In this document: piece by piece, positions 7,428-16,724 of the stretch
Layout: the number at the start of each line of letters is the position of its first letter
How positions within the stretch are numbered: the stretch's first letter is position 1
Source: Luteibacter aegosomaticola
GTDB taxonomy: Bacteria; Pseudomonadota; Gammaproteobacteria; Xanthomonadales; Rhodanobacteraceae
DNA: 64,000 nucleotides
Direction of reading: 5' to 3'
Assembly: GCF_023078475.1 (NCBI RefSeq)
Contig: NZ_CP095741.1
Location: 3,720,001 to 3,784,000 of the forward strand
The notes under the pieces: generated by a model
What the model saw: only the letters and a program-made list of their open reading frames with translations
Database searches by the model: none
What the model was told of the DNA's origin: nothing
Made by a program: the position numbers and the translations under genes

Positions 7428-8786
7428 TTACGCCATGGCCGTGGTGGATGGCGCAAAGCCGAAACGATCGGCAAGTATGGCGTCATCGGGCTCGTCGTTG
7501 CGCTGCTTGAGCATCTGGGCTGCCAGGCAGACCAGTTTGCGCGCGTCGGCGGAGGCGATGTCCTCAGGCACGCGCTGGCCATCCGTGGTGTAGTCGAGCG
7601 GCATTCCGTGCCGGATAAGGGCCGAGAGCGCGCCGCCCAGGAGCGGCGTCTCGTCGAGTTTGGTCAGGATGGCGCTCTGCGGCTTCAGCGGCGCGTAGGC
7701 GCGCATGGCGCTATCGATGGCCTGGGCCTGCGCGTTGGCCGCGACGACCAGGCACACGCGCACATCGGCCATGGCACGCAGCGTCTCGAACTGCTGCTGT
7801 AGCTTCGGATCGTTGCCAGCGAGGCCGGCCGTATCGATCAGTACCGTGTGCTTACCGCGCAGCTGCAGCAGGACGTTGCGCAGGCTCTGCGCATCGTGTG
7901 CGTTGTACACGCGCACGCCGAGCAGGCGGCCGTAGTGTTCGAGCTGGGCGCCGGCACCGATGCGGTACTGGTCGGCGCTGATCAGCGCGACGTTCGAAGC
8001 ACCGTGGCGCAGCACCGCACGGGCGGCGAGCTTGGCGATGCTGGTGGTCTTGCCGACGCCGGTAGTACCCACGAAGGCGGTGATGCCGCCGCCGACGGTG
8101 TCGAAGTTGCGGCCACTCGTACGGATGTTGCGCGAGAGGATGCCCAGCGGCAGGTAACGCGCCTGCTCGGCCGTCATGTTGTCGGGCAGCTCGGCGCACA
8201 GGGCACGCGCCACGTCGCCATCGATACCCAGGCGGGTCATCTCGCGCAGCACGCGCGCCTGCAGCGGCTGCTGGCGGTCCTTCTGGTTCCAGGCCAGCGC
8301 CGAGAGCTGCACTTCCAGCATCTCGCGCAGGTTGTTGATCTCGGCACGCATGCCGTTCACGGCGGCGTCGTTCTGCGGCGCGGAGACCGTGGCGGCACGC
8401 ACCACGTCGGCAACGCTCGCAGCGAGTGCGGCGGACGACTGGCGTTGCGGCGCGTTCGGGCTGGCCGGCGCGGCCTTCGTGGCACGCTCGACAGCGGCGG
8501 CGGTCGCGGCACGGGCCTGGTCGACCCGCGCGACACGCTCGGCTTCGCGGAGATCACGCTGGTCACGCGTAGCACGGATGGATTCGAGCTTCTCTTCAGC
8601 GGTGGGCGGCTCGTAAGCGAAGCCGGCCTCGCGCACCAGCGCCTCGTCGTAATCGAGCGCGGCGATGATTTCGATACCGTCGTCCATCCGGCGCGTGGAC
8701 AGGATCACCGCGTCGGGGCCCTGCTCATCACGCACCTGGCGCATCGCCTGGCGCATGTCGGGGGCAACGAATCGTTTGATTTTCAT
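7428..8786 (-). CDS. flhF: Flagellar placement GTPase FlhF
   Basis: FlhF is an SRP-type GTPase that marks the pole for flagellum assembly. The 452-residue protein has a basic N-domain start (MKIKRFVAPDMRQAM), an Ala-rich linker (about 60-145), and a G domain with P-loop GTTGVGKTT (240-248), DQYRIGAGAQL, DTAGL and TKLDETPLLG. The ATG at 8786 is chosen because the conserved FlhF N-terminus begins there; a longer in-frame reading adds 17 unrelated residues. It precedes fleN by 18 bp. The 100 bp between flhA and flhF contain no promoter I can recognise. Confidence 0.96.
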   Translation of the reverse strand: MKIKRFVAPDMRQAMRQVRDEQGPDAVILSTRRMDDGIEIIAALDYDEALVREAGFAYEPPTAEEKLESIRATRDQRDLREAERVARVDQARAATAAAVERATKAAPASPNAPQRQSSAALAASVADVVRAATVSAPQNDAAVNGMRAEINNLREMLEVQLSALAWNQKDRQQPLQARVLREMTRLGIDGDVARALCAELPDNMTAEQARYLPLGILSRNIRTSGRNFDTVGGGITAFVGTTGVGKTTSIAKLAARAVLRHGASNVALISADQYRIGAGAQLEHYGRLLGVRVYNAHDAQSLRNVLLQLRGKHTVLIDTAGLAGNDPKLQQQFETLRAMADVRVCLVVAANAQAQAIDSAMRAYAPLKPQSAILTKLDETPLLGGALSALIRHGMPLDYTTDGQRVPEDIASADARKLVCLAAQMLKQRNDEPDDAILADRFGFAPSTTAMA

Positions 8787-8886
8787 GCGTTCGATCCTGT
8801 CTTCGTCGATCGGCGCCCCGCTTGCCCGGGCCGCCACCTTGTTCTGTCACGTCCGCCGGAGCAAATCCCCGAGCGGTGTCTCATTC

Positions 8887-10998
8887 CTATCGTCCCAGGG
8901 CCGTCACCAGCTTGACGCGGCGATTGTCCGGAACCTCGTTGTACGCAAGTACATGCAGGTTTTGGGCCACATGACGTGTAAAGCGTGAAAGCCACGGACG
9001 AAGTGCGGGGGAGACCAGCAAAACGGCCGGTTCGCCTGCCGCTTCCTGGCGGCGGGCGGCATCGGCGACATTCTTCTGCAGGCGATCAGCCAGGCCCGGC
9101 TCGACCGCCGCGCCAGCGGGACCACCACCCTGCAGGGACTGGAGCAGGATCTGCTCCAGTTCCGGTGCCAAAGTAATGACGGGCACTTCGGTACCGAGGC
9201 CGGCGATTTCCTGGACGATCTGGCGACCGAGGCCGACGCGCACGGCGGCAGCGAGTACACCCGGGTCTTGGCTCTGCCCCGCGTTCTCCGCCAGCGATTC
9301 GACGATGCCGCGGAAGTTGCGGATGGGCACGCGCTCGGCGAGCAGGTTCTGCAGCACCTTGACCACGGCGCCCAGCGACAGGCGCTTCGGCACCAGGTCT
9401 TCCACCAGCTTGGGCGTCTGCTGGGCCAGGCGGTCGAGCAGCTGCTGCACATCCTGATGGCCGATGAGCTCGTGGGCGTGGTTCTGCAGGATGTGCGAAA
9501 GATGGGTCGCGATCACGGTGGCCGGATCGACCACGGTGTAGCCCAGGGTCTGGGCGTGTTCGCGCAGGCCCGGCTCGATCCACACGGCGTCGAGGCCGAA
9601 AGCGGGGTCACGCGTGGCAATACCGTTGATGGTGCCGTGCACGCGGCCCGGATCGATCGCGAGCATGCGCTCGGTATGGATCTCGGCCTCGCCCATGGGC
9701 ACGCCCATCAGCGAGATGCGGTAGCCGTGCGGGGCAAGGTCGAGGTTGTCACGGATGTGCACCGACGGCACCAGGAAACCCAGCTCCTGCGAGAGCTTGC
9801 GGCGCACCGATTTGATACGGGCCATGAGCTCGCCGCCCTGCGCCTTGTCGACCAGCGGAATGAGGCGGTAGCCCACTTCCAGGCCCACCGTATCCACCTG
9901 CGCCACGTCTTCCCACGAGAGTTCAAGACGCTCGGCCGGCGGCGCGCTTTCCAGCGCGGCCAGTTCCGTACCCGGCGCGCCCGGCGTGCCAGCGGCGGCA
10001 CCGGCCGGCATCAGCTTGCGCTGGTGCAGCTTCCACGCGCCGAAGCCAGCGATACCGGCGAGCAGCAGGAACGGGATGTTCGGCATGCCCGGGATGAGGC
10101 CCATCGTGCCGAGCACCGCGGCGGCCACGGCCAGCGCCTTGGGCTGGCCGAACAGCTGGCCGAACACCTGCTTGCCCATCTCCTGCGACTTGGACACGCG
10201 GGTAACGATGACCGCGGTGGCGATCGAGAGCATCAGGCCCGGCACCTGGGCGACCAGGCCGTCACCGATGGTCAGCAGCGTGTACGTGCGCGCCGCTTCG
10301 CCGGCCGAGAGGCCGTGCTGGAACATGCCGATGAAGAAGCCACCGAGCATGTTGATGACGAGGATGAGGATACCGGCGGTGGCGTCGCCGCGGACGAACT
10401 TGGAGGCACCGTCCATCGAACCGTAGAAGTCGGCTTCTTCGCGGACTTCCTGGCGGCGCTCACGCGCCTGTTCCTGGGTGAGCAAGCCGGCGTTGAGGTC
10501 GGCGTCGATCGCCATCTGCTTGCCGGGCATGGCATCGAGGGTGAAGCGGGCGGTGACTTCGGACACGCGGGTCGCACCCTTGGTCACCACCACGAAGTTG
10601 ATGATGGTGAGGATGGCGAACACCACGAAACCGACGGCGAAGTTGCCGCCGATCACGAATTCGGCGAACGCCTCGATCACCTTGCCGGCCGCGCCCGGGC
10701 CGTTGTGGCCGTGCAGCAGCACCACGCGGGTAGAAGCGATGTTCAGCGCCAGGCGGAGCAAGGTGGCAAACAGCACCACGGTGGGGAACGAGGCCAGCTC
10801 CAGCGGGCGCATCACGTACATCGTGGCCAGCAGGATCACCAGCGACAGCGCGATGTTGAACGTGAACAGCAGGTCCAGCATGAACGGCGGCAGCGGCAGC
10901 ATCATCATGCCGAGCATGATCAGCATGGCGATCGGCGCGGCCACGCCGCGGCGGCCGATCTGCCGGAAGGTGCCCATCAGGTTCTGGGAGGCTGCCAT
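8887..10998 (-). CDS. flhA: Flagellar export gate protein FlhA
   Basis: FlhA forms the nonameric export ring of the flagellar type III apparatus. The roughly 703-residue protein has about eight N-terminal membrane helices (residues 20-320) with the conserved FHIPEP-family loop (GNFAVGFVVFAILTI, GATRVSEVTARFTLDAMPGKQM), then a large cytoplasmic domain that docks chaperone-substrate complexes. ATG at 10998 (MAASQNLMG) is used. GTG at 11007, which overlaps the flhB stop as GTGA, is also possible and adds MRQ. It belongs to the fliN-to-flhA transcription unit. Confidence 0.96.
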   Translation of the reverse strand: MAASQNLMGTFRQIGRRGVAAPIAMLIMLGMMMLPLPPFMLDLLFTFNIALSLVILLATMYVMRPLELASFPTVVLFATLLRLALNIASTRVVLLHGHNGPGAAGKVIEAFAEFVIGGNFAVGFVVFAILTIINFVVVTKGATRVSEVTARFTLDAMPGKQMAIDADLNAGLLTQEQARERRQEVREEADFYGSMDGASKFVRGDATAGILILVINMLGGFFIGMFQHGLSAGEAARTYTLLTIGDGLVAQVPGLMLSIATAVIVTRVSKSQEMGKQVFGQLFGQPKALAVAAAVLGTMGLIPGMPNIPFLLLAGIAGFGAWKLHQRKLMPAGAAAGTPGAPGTELAALESAPPAERLELSWEDVAQVDTVGLEVGYRLIPLVDKAQGGELMARIKSVRRKLSQELGFLVPSVHIRDNLDLAPHGYRISLMGVPMGEAEIHTERMLAIDPGRVHGTINGIATRDPAFGLDAVWIEPGLREHAQTLGYTVVDPATVIATHLSHILQNHAHELIGHQDVQQLLDRLAQQTPKLVEDLVPKRLSLGAVVKVLQNLLAERVPIRNFRGIVESLAENAGQSQDPGVLAAAVRVGLGRQIVQEIAGLGTEVPVITLAPELEQILLQSLQGGGPAGAAVEPGLADRLQKNVADAARRQEAAGEPAVLLVSPALRPWLSRFTRHVAQNLHVLAYNEVPDNRRVKLVTALGR

Positions 10999-11003
10999 CT
11001 GTC

Positions 11004-12149
11004 TCACTTATCCATGCGGTAAGGGCCCATCAGCTCCGGATCGATATCCTGCTGGGGCATTTCGGGCGGGAGATCGCCCATGGCGATCGCCTGCTTCAAA
11101 CGGAACACGTAGGCCAGGATCTGGGCCACGGCCACATACAGGGCCGAGGGGATTTCGCGTCCGATTTCCGTCGTGTGATACAAGGCTCGTGCCAACGGGG
11201 CCGCTTCGACCACCGGCACCTTCGAATCCGTACCCAGTTGCCGGATCTGCAGGGCGATGACATCCATGCCCTTGGCCACCACGCGCGGCGCTCCCATGCG
11301 GTTTTCGTCGTATTTGAGGGCGACCGAGAAGTGCGTCGGGTTGGCGATGATGACGTCGGCCGTAGGCACGTCTTCCATCATGCGGCGGCGGGCCATCTGG
11401 TGCTGCATCTGGCGGATTTTTGACTTCAGCTCCGGCGAGCCTTCGTTCTCCTTGTGCTCGTCCTTCACTTCCTGCTTGGTCATCTTCATCTTCGACATGA
11501 AGCTGTACTTCTGCCACGGCGCATCGACCAGGCCGATGGCGCCCATGGCTACCGCGAAGATGAGCGAGGCGCTGCCGAACAGGCCGAAAGCGTGGCCGAT
11601 GCCCTCGGTGACCGAGCCCGAGCCCACGGCATACATCTCGGCCGTGCTCTTGCGCAGGTACCAGGCCAGCGCGCCGCCGATGAACAGGAGTTTCAGGACC
11701 GACTTGCCCAGCTCCACCAGGCCGTTCTTCGAGACCAGGCGGGAGAAGCCCTGGATCGGGTTCAGCCGGTCGAACTTGGGCGCCAGCGCCTGGAACGAGA
11801 AATTGAGCCCGCCCATCAGGGCCGGCGCGGCGATCGCGGCGGCCATGGTCACGGCAAACAGCGGGCCGAGCATGCGCAGGGCTTCCAGCAGGGCGGTCAT
11901 GAGCGCGCGCTGCAGGCCATTGGCGGCGAACAGGTCTTCGCGGCCGTAGTTCAGGCCCACGTGCATGATGTTGGCCGCGTGCACGGCCATCTGCTCGCGC
12001 GAGGCGATGAGCATGGCCACGCCGGCGAACACCACGATGGCCGTGGAAAGCTCGCGCGAGCGCGGTAGTTCGCCCTTTTCACGGGATTCACGAAGCCGTT
12101 TGTCACTTGGGGCTTCGGTCTTGTCTTCCTTATCCGCACCCTCGCTCAC
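11004..12149 (-). CDS. flhB: Flagellar export switch protein FlhB
   Basis: FlhB controls the change from rod/hook to filament export. The 381-residue protein has a charged N-terminus (EDKTEAPSDKRLRESREKG), four membrane helices and a cytoplasmic domain with the autocleavage motif N270-P271-T272-H273. The flexible linker after the fourth helix (KMKMTKQEVKDEHKE) is typical. It starts 3 bp after fliR and is followed by flhA with overlap or near-overlap. Confidence 0.97.
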   Translation of the reverse strand: MSEGADKEDKTEAPSDKRLRESREKGELPRSRELSTAIVVFAGVAMLIASREQMAVHAANIMHVGLNYGREDLFAANGLQRALMTALLEALRMLGPLFAVTMAAAIAAPALMGGLNFSFQALAPKFDRLNPIQGFSRLVSKNGLVELGKSVLKLLFIGGALAWYLRKSTAEMYAVGSGSVTEGIGHAFGLFGSASLIFAVAMGAIGLVDAPWQKYSFMSKMKMTKQEVKDEHKENEGSPELKSKIRQMQHQMARRRMMEDVPTADVIIANPTHFSVALKYDENRMGAPRVVAKGMDVIALQIRQLGTDSKVPVVEAAPLARALYHTTEIGREIPSALYVAVAQILAYVFRLKQAIAMGDLPPEMPQQDIDPELMGPYRMDK

Positions 12150-12152
12150 GGC

Positions 12153-12920
12153 CTACCTCCCGATGAGCTGGCGCATGGCTTCCCATGCATCCGTGGTGAG
12201 CGAATCCCAGGCACTGGGCAGGCCGCGCAGGGCCAGCCACACGGCGATCATGCCGAGGCAGATGGTGATTGGGAAACCGACCGCAAACAGGTTCATGGAG
12301 GGCGCCGAACGGCTGATGGCGCCGAAACCAAGGTTGACCACCAGCAACGCGGTGAGCGCAGGCAAGGCCACGCGGACAGCGCCACTGAACAAATGGGTGG
12401 TGAAGGTCAGCACCCCCCACAAGCCATTCGTGCCGATGCCGTCCTGCCCAACCGGCAGGCTGCGGAAGCTCTCGGCGAGCAGGTCGATCAGCTGCAGGTG
12501 GCCGTTCATCACCAGGAACAGCAAGGTGACCATCATCATGTAGAACTGGCTGAGCACCGGGGTGGTACCGCCCGCGCCGGGATTAACGACCTCGGCGAAG
12601 CCCAGGCTCATCGCCTGGGACACGTACTGGCCGGCATACGACACGGCCTCGAAGATGAGCTTGAGCATGAAGCCCAGCGCACCGCCGATCAGGATCTGCT
12701 GGGCGAGCGTAGCCACGCCGGCGGCCGAGAGCGGCCGGATATCCAGCGGCGCCAGCGGCGCCAGCACGACGGTGAGCAGCACAGTGATACCCAGGCGGAT
12801 ACGCACCGGGACGGTCGTGGCGCTGAAAATCGGCGCCACGAGCATCAGGCCGGAAATGCGCGCCATCGCCCAGCACGCGCTGCCCACCCACCCTTCGAGC
12901 TGGCCGAGGTCCAGCGGCAT
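12153..12920 (-). CDS. fliR: Flagellar export gate protein FliR
   Basis: FliR, with FliP and FliQ, builds the export gate. The 255-residue protein is almost entirely hydrophobic, with about six membrane helices and the family features YAGQYVSQAMSLGFA and NPGAGGTTPVLSQFYMMM. The ATG at 12920 overlaps the fliQ stop (TGATG). A longer open frame upstream is only the antisense-like read-through of fliQ in another frame and has no FliR character. Confidence 0.95.
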   Translation of the reverse strand: MPLDLGQLEGWVGSACWAMARISGLMLVAPIFSATTVPVRIRLGITVLLTVVLAPLAPLDIRPLSAAGVATLAQQILIGGALGFMLKLIFEAVSYAGQYVSQAMSLGFAEVVNPGAGGTTPVLSQFYMMMVTLLFLVMNGHLQLIDLLAESFRSLPVGQDGIGTNGLWGVLTFTTHLFSGAVRVALPALTALLVVNLGFGAISRSAPSMNLFAVGFPITICLGMIAVWLALRGLPSAWDSLTTDAWEAMRQLIGR

Positions 12921-13189
12921 CAACGCACCGCCTGGGGCAGGCTTTCGATGAGGGTGCGGGTGAAGTCGACCATGGTGCGCAGCATCCACGGGCCGGTGAT
13001 GATGCCGACCAGCGCCATGCAGATCAGCTTCGGGATGAAGCTGAGGGTCTGCTCGTTGATCTGCGTGGCGGCCTGGATCATGCCCACCAGGAGGCCCACC
13101 GCCAGCGCGGTGAGCAGCAACGGCGCGCCCACCAGCATGGCGATGTGCAGGGCCTGCTGGCCGAAGTTGATAACGGATTCCGGCGTCAC
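12920..13189 (-). CDS. fliQ: Flagellar export gate protein FliQ
   Basis: This small 89-residue membrane protein has two helices (about 16-38 and 50-75). The sequence [23 protein letters not shown] at the start and the [22 protein letters not shown] region match FliQ. It overlaps fliP by 4 bp and fliR by 1 bp, so the three gate subunits are translationally coupled. The usual family length is about 89 residues, so the protein is complete. Confidence 0.96.
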   Translation of the reverse strand: MTPESVINFGQQALHIAMLVGAPLLLTALAVGLLVGMIQAATQINEQTLSFIPKLICMALVGIITGPWMLRTMVDFTRTLIESLPQAVR

Positions 13190-13935
13190 TGGTAGAAGCT
13201 CCCCGCCAGGGTGCCAAGCAGCAAGGTCCAGCCGTCGACCAGCACGAACAGCATGATCTTGAACGGCAGCGAGATGATGATCGGCGAGACCATCATCATG
13301 CCCATCGACATGAGGACGGAGGCGACGACGAGGTCGATGATCAGGAACGGGATGAACAGCAGGAAGCCCATCTGGAACGCGGTCTTCAGCTCGCTGGTGA
13401 CGAACGCGGGCAGTGCCACGCGGTAGGGCACGGCTTCCTTGTCGGCATACGGCAGCTCACCGGCCAGCTTGGTGAACAGCTGGAGATCTGGCTCGCGGGT
13501 CTGCTCGAGCATGAAGTGCTTGAACGGCGCCGCGGCGGCCGGCAGCGCATCCTGCACGCTCATCTGGCCGTCCATGTAGGGCTTCAGGCCGGCGTCGTAG
13601 GCCTTGTTCAGCACCGGGCTCATCACGAACAGGGTGAGGAACAGCGACAGGCCCAGGATCACCTGGTTCGGCGGCGTGCTGTTGGTGCCCAACGCCTGGC
13701 GCAGGAAACCCAGCACGATGATGATGCGGGTGAACGAGGTCATCATCAGCAGGATCGCCGGGAGGACCGTCAGCGCCGTCATCAGCGCCAGCATCTGGAT
13801 CGACAACGACCACTGCTGGCCACCGTTGGCGCCCGGCTGGACGTTCACCAGCGGGATGCCCGGCGGTTCGGCCGCGAACGCGGCGAACGGCGAGAGGAGG
13901 AGGAGCAGGAACAGCCCCCACTTCAGGTACTTCAT
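13186..13935 (-). CDS. fliP: Flagellar export gate protein FliP
   Basis: FliP is the central pentameric gate subunit. The 249-residue precursor has a cleavable signal ([21 protein letters not shown]), a feature typical of FliP, then four membrane helices with the conserved [29 protein letters not shown] block and the C-terminal [18 protein letters not shown]. The ATG at 13935 overlaps the fliO stop (ATGA); starting four codons earlier would only add residues before the signal peptide. Confidence 0.97.
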   Translation of the reverse strand: MKYLKWGLFLLLLLSPFAAFAAEPPGIPLVNVQPGANGGQQWSLSIQMLALMTALTVLPAILLMMTSFTRIIIVLGFLRQALGTNSTPPNQVILGLSLFLTLFVMSPVLNKAYDAGLKPYMDGQMSVQDALPAAAAPFKHFMLEQTREPDLQLFTKLAGELPYADKEAVPYRVALPAFVTSELKTAFQMGFLLFIPFLIIDLVVASVLMSMGMMMVSPIIISLPFKIMLFVLVDGWTLLLGTLAGSFYQ

Positions 13936-14348
13936 GGACGCTTCCACTGGGAGAGGATGTCGCGGAAACCGCGGATCGCCGGGGTATCCGACGGCGTGGC
14001 GTCGTCCTGGACAGGGGTCTCCAGAACATGCAGGGTGCGCAGGCCGCCCGTGGGCGAGGCGCCGACCAGCAACTGGGTGCCGCCGACTTCCAGCAGCATG
14101 ACCTTTTCCTTGATGCCCACCGGCATGGTTTCGATGACGCGGATCTTCCGGCCGCCCGGACGTACGCGGGACTGTGCGCGCCGGCCGAGCCAGCCGACGA
14201 AGAAGATGAGCGCCACGACACCTAGCAGGCTGACGAGGACACGAACCATCTCCGCGCCTGAATCAACGGCCGGAGCGGTGGCCACGGGGGCCGCCATCAG
14301 GGCGCAGGGAAGGACACCACCCGCCAGGGCAGCAAGGATGCGGCGCAT
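13932..14348 (-). CDS. fliO: Flagellar biosynthesis protein FliO
   Basis: This 138-residue protein has a signal-like N-terminus ([20 protein letters not shown]), one membrane helix (about residues 33-55, [21 protein letters not shown]) and a small cytoplasmic domain with [26 protein letters not shown], the FliO signature. FliO helps assemble the FliP pentamer. It lies 11 bp after fliN and overlaps fliP. Confidence 0.93.
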   Translation of the reverse strand: MRRILAALAGGVLPCALMAAPVATAPAVDSGAEMVRVLVSLLGVVALIFFVGWLGRRAQSRVRPGGRKIRVIETMPVGIKEKVMLLEVGGTQLLVGASPTGGLRTLHVLETPVQDDATPSDTPAIRGFRDILSQWKRP

Positions 14349-14359
14349 GGGGAAGGCCC

Positions 14360-14692
14360 TCAGCGGAGCTTGCGGACGCGTTCGGCCGGGCTGATCACGT
14401 CAGTCAGGCGGATACCGAACTTCTCGTTGATCACCACGACTTCGCCATGGGCGACGAGCGTGCCGTTCACGAACACATCGAGCGGCTCACCGGCGGCGCG
14501 GTCGAGTTCGACGACCGAACCCTGGTTGAGCTGCAGGAGGTTGCGGATGCTGATCTTGGTGCGGCCGACTTCCATGGCCATGGTGACCGGGACATCGAGG
14601 ATGACATCGAGGTTGACGTCGCTGCCCAGACCGAGGTTCTTGGTGAGATCGGCGGCGCCGTCGACGGGTTCGAGGATGGTGGGATCGTTCAT
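14360..14692 (-). CDS. fliN: Flagellar motor switch protein FliN
   Basis: This 110-residue SpoA-domain protein has LDVILDVPVTMAMEVGRTKISIRNLLQL and GEPLDVFVNGTLVAHGEVVVINEKFGIRLTD, the classic FliN fold. FliN forms the bottom of the C-ring with FliM and binds CheY-P and FliH. It is separated from fliM by 336 bp. That gap holds its own sigma-54 promoter and a REPIN, so fliNOPQR-flhB-flhA is probably a transcription unit separate from fliLM. Confidence 0.97.
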   Translation of the reverse strand: MNDPTILEPVDGAADLTKNLGLGSDVNLDVILDVPVTMAMEVGRTKISIRNLLQLNQGSVVELDRAAGEPLDVFVNGTLVAHGEVVVINEKFGIRLTDVISPAERVRKLR

Positions 14693-14734
14693 GGCCGGGT
14701 ATCCGTTGCGTTACAAGATGACCTAACCAAGAAA

Positions 14735-14750
14735 GCAAACGGCGTGCCAT
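14735..14750 (-). promoter_or_regulatory. Sigma-54 promoter of the fliN operon
   Basis: On the minus strand this reads TGGCACGCCGTTTGCT. It matches the -24/-12 consensus TGGCACG-N4-TTGCW at every conserved base, with exactly 10 nt between GG and GC. Transcription should begin near 14724, giving a leader of about 30 nt before the fliN ATG. Confidence 0.88.
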
Positions 14751-14874
14751 GCTTTTGGCGCGCGGCGGACGAGCGTTTTCCGTCGTAATTTCAGGCGATT
14801 AGCCAGGCACCACCCTACCCTGCGCAGCCCCTCCCCCACCCTCTCGCCGGAAACCTGACGCTCGACGGCAGTTA

Positions 14875-14901
14875 GTCACCATGACGGTCATTTGACGTCA
14901 C
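14875..14901. promoter_or_regulatory. GTCA/TGAC half-site cluster upstream of fliN
   Basis: The segment contains GTCA-N3-TGAC (14875-14885), GTCA-TT-TGAC (14887-14896) and a further GTCA at 14897-14900. It lies about 125-150 bp upstream of the fliN -24/-12 element, the usual place for an enhancer bound by a sigma-54 activator. FleQ, encoded at 23.6-25.0 kb, is the obvious candidate protein; that link is inference. Confidence 0.5.
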
Positions 14902-14922
14902 GGAAGGCTCTGCCGAAAACGC

Positions 14923-15018
14923 GCAGGAGCCCACCCTGTGGGCGACATCTTTTGCGAGAGCCCACAAGGTCCTGTGGCGGCTGTGCGAAAGGCGTCGCCC
15001 ACAGGGTGGGCTCCTACG
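14923..15018. repeat. REPIN: two inverted REP sequences forming a long hairpin
   Basis: The left arm (14923-14946, GCAGGAGCCCACCCTGTGGG then CGAC) and right arm (14995-15018) are reverse complements at 23 of 24 positions. The 48-nt interior can also pair: CTTTTGC against GCGAAAG, and CCACA against TGTGG. Two REPs in opposite orientation with a structured centre are what defines a REPIN. It sits between the fliM stop and the fliN enhancer region, where it may separate the two transcripts. Confidence 0.85.
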
Positions 15019-15028
15019 TTGGGGTCGC

Positions 15029-16045
15029 TCAGGCGGGTTCGGGCGTGGCGGGGGTGGCGATCGACGGCTTGGGGGCGCCACGGCGCATGTGCGATTCGAA
15101 CTGCACGGCCTTGTTGCCAGCGGCGTTGGCCATCCGGCCACGGAAGATCGGCACGTCTTCGGCAAAGACCGTGGCGAGATCCGGCAGGCTGATCGGAATG
15201 ATGTCGCCCTTGCGCAGGTGCAGGAAGTCGCCAATGGTGAGCTTGGCTTCCGCCAGCATGGAGGTGAGCTCCACTTCGGCATCCAGGATTTCTTCGTGCA
15301 GGTTCTGGATCCAGCGCTCATCGCGCTCGGCCCGGTCGCTCTGCACGCCGGCATCCAGCAGCTCGCGGATCGGCTCCACCATGGAATACGGGAGGGTGAG
15401 GTGGATTTCGCCACCACCACCATCGAGCTCCACGTGGAAACGCGACACCACCACGGTTTCGGTGGGGCTCACGATGTTGGCGAACTGCGGGTTGATCTCG
15501 GAATTCAGGAACTCGAACTGCATCTTCAGCACGGGCGACCACGCCTCGGCCATGGCGGCAAACGCCTCGGCCAGCACGATCTGGATTACCCGGTTTTCGG
15601 TCGGGGTGAAATCCCGGCCCTCGATACGGGCGTGGAAACGCCCATCGCCACCGAAGAAATTGTCGATGACCGTGAAGACCAGGCGCGGCTCGAACACCAT
15701 GAGGGCCGTGCCACGCAGCGGTTTGATCCGGACGAGGTTGAGATTGCTCGGCACGGCCAGCGAATGGACGTACTCGTTGAACTTGGTCATCTTCACGCCA
15801 AGGACCGAGACCTCGCACGATTTCCGCAGCACGTTGAACAGGTTGGCGCGGAAATAACGCGCGAAACGGTCGTTGACCATTTCGAGGGTCGGCAGGCGGC
15901 CGCGAACGATACGGTCCTGCTGGGTGAAGTCGTAATCGGCGACCGAGCCAGGCGGCGGTGGCGGCTCGACCTCCGTCTCGACGGAGCCGCCTTCCACGCC
16001 CGCCAGGAGGGCATCGATTTCTTCCTGGGTGAGGATGTCGCTCAT
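15029..16045 (-). CDS. fliM: Flagellar motor switch protein FliM
   Basis: FliM is the CheY-P receptor of the C-ring. The 338-residue protein begins MSDILTQEEIDALLAGV, the conserved CheY-binding peptide, followed by the middle domain (FRANLFNVLRKSCEV, GTALMVFEPRLVFTVIDNFFGG) and a C-terminal SpoA domain (VELTSMLAEAKLTIGDFLHLRKGDIIPI). The tail is Ala/Pro-rich. It follows fliL by 16 bp, and the pair forms the sigma-54-driven fliLM unit. Confidence 0.97.
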   Translation of the reverse strand: MSDILTQEEIDALLAGVEGGSVETEVEPPPPPGSVADYDFTQQDRIVRGRLPTLEMVNDRFARYFRANLFNVLRKSCEVSVLGVKMTKFNEYVHSLAVPSNLNLVRIKPLRGTALMVFEPRLVFTVIDNFFGGDGRFHARIEGRDFTPTENRVIQIVLAEAFAAMAEAWSPVLKMQFEFLNSEINPQFANIVSPTETVVVSRFHVELDGGGGEIHLTLPYSMVEPIRELLDAGVQSDRAERDERWIQNLHEEILDAEVELTSMLAEAKLTIGDFLHLRKGDIIPISLPDLATVFAEDVPIFRGRMANAAGNKAVQFESHMRRGAPKPSIATPATPEPA

Positions 16046-16061
16046 GGCCGGACGGCTCCCG

Positions 16062-16556
16062 TCACTGCATGATGAAGCTGGTGAAATACAGGGCGTCGAC
16101 GCCCGGGCGGCCGATCTTTGCCTTCAGCACGCGCTGGACTTCGGCGAGGGCAGCGGCCTGGAGCTTCTGCTTGCCCTTCACATCGGAGAGCGCCTTCACG
16201 TCCTGCGCGGAGAACAGCATGAGCAGGGCGTTGCGGATCTCCGGATCAGCTTCCTTGGCGGCGGCGATCGCCTCGGGGTCGTGCGACATCACGTTGACGC
16301 CCACCTGCAGGAAACGCAGGGCGGTGTCATCCTGGAAATTAACGACGAAGGCCGGATCCAGCTGCAGGTAAACGGCAGGCTTGGCCTTGGCGGCATCCGC
16401 GGCGGCCTGTTCGGCGCTCTTGGGGTGGCCACCTTTCAGCATGAAGAAGGCACCGGCGCCGCCCGCGGCGAGCACCACAAGCGCGCCCACGATCAGCAGC
16501 AGCTTGCCCTTGCCCTTCTTCTTGACTTCTTCGCCTTCTTTTTTTGCCGTGGCCAT
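16062..16556 (-). CDS. fliL: Flagellar stator-associated protein FliL
   Basis: This 164-residue inner-membrane protein has a Lys-rich N-terminus (KKEGEEVKKKGKGK), one membrane helix (about 17-37, LLLIVGALVVLAAGGAGAFFML) and a periplasmic stomatin-like domain ending near ALYFTSFIMQ. FliL surrounds and stabilises stator units. The ATG at 16556 (MATAKKEGEE) is chosen over a start 15 codons upstream, whose extension shows no FliL character. Confidence 0.93.
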   Translation of the reverse strand: MATAKKEGEEVKKKGKGKLLLIVGALVVLAAGGAGAFFMLKGGHPKSAEQAAADAAKAKPAVYLQLDPAFVVNFQDDTALRFLQVGVNVMSHDPEAIAAAKEADPEIRNALLMLFSAQDVKALSDVKGKQKLQAAALAEVQRVLKAKIGRPGVDALYFTSFIMQ

Positions 16557-16621
16557 GCGGGTGGAACCTCTTGATGCGGATGCGGTGTGTGGCTGGCCCA
16601 TGGGGGCCCCGCAGGTATTGT

Positions 16622-16637
16622 TGCAAGCGGCGTGCCA
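16622..16637 (-). promoter_or_regulatory. Sigma-54 promoter of the fliLM operon
   Basis: The minus-strand sequence TGGCACGCCGCTTGCA is a full -24/-12 match with GG-N10-GC spacing, nearly identical to the fliN promoter. Expected transcription start is near 16611, about 55 nt before the fliL ATG. Confidence 0.88.
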
Positions 16638-16724
16638 TCAAGCCCAGTAGGGAAAGGCGATCCAGACCCCGCTTTTAAAGGGTTTTTCGGCCAACCTGCC
16701 CTCATGACGCTGTAGGCGGAAAAT

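Larger units (their letters stand above)
14693..15028. other. fliM-fliN intergenic region (336 bp)
   Basis: Reading toward fliN, this gap contains a paired REP structure (14923-15018), a cluster of GTCA/TGAC half-sites (14875-14901), a GC-rich stretch without recognised signals (about 14760-14860) and a sigma-54 promoter (14735-14750). No credible reading frame was seen on either strand. Confidence 0.8.

Noticed and set aside
9268..11022. Long plus-strand frame (584 codons) opposite flhA
   Set aside because: Composition is dominated by His, Arg and Gly and mirrors FlhA codons; no start signal or family features.
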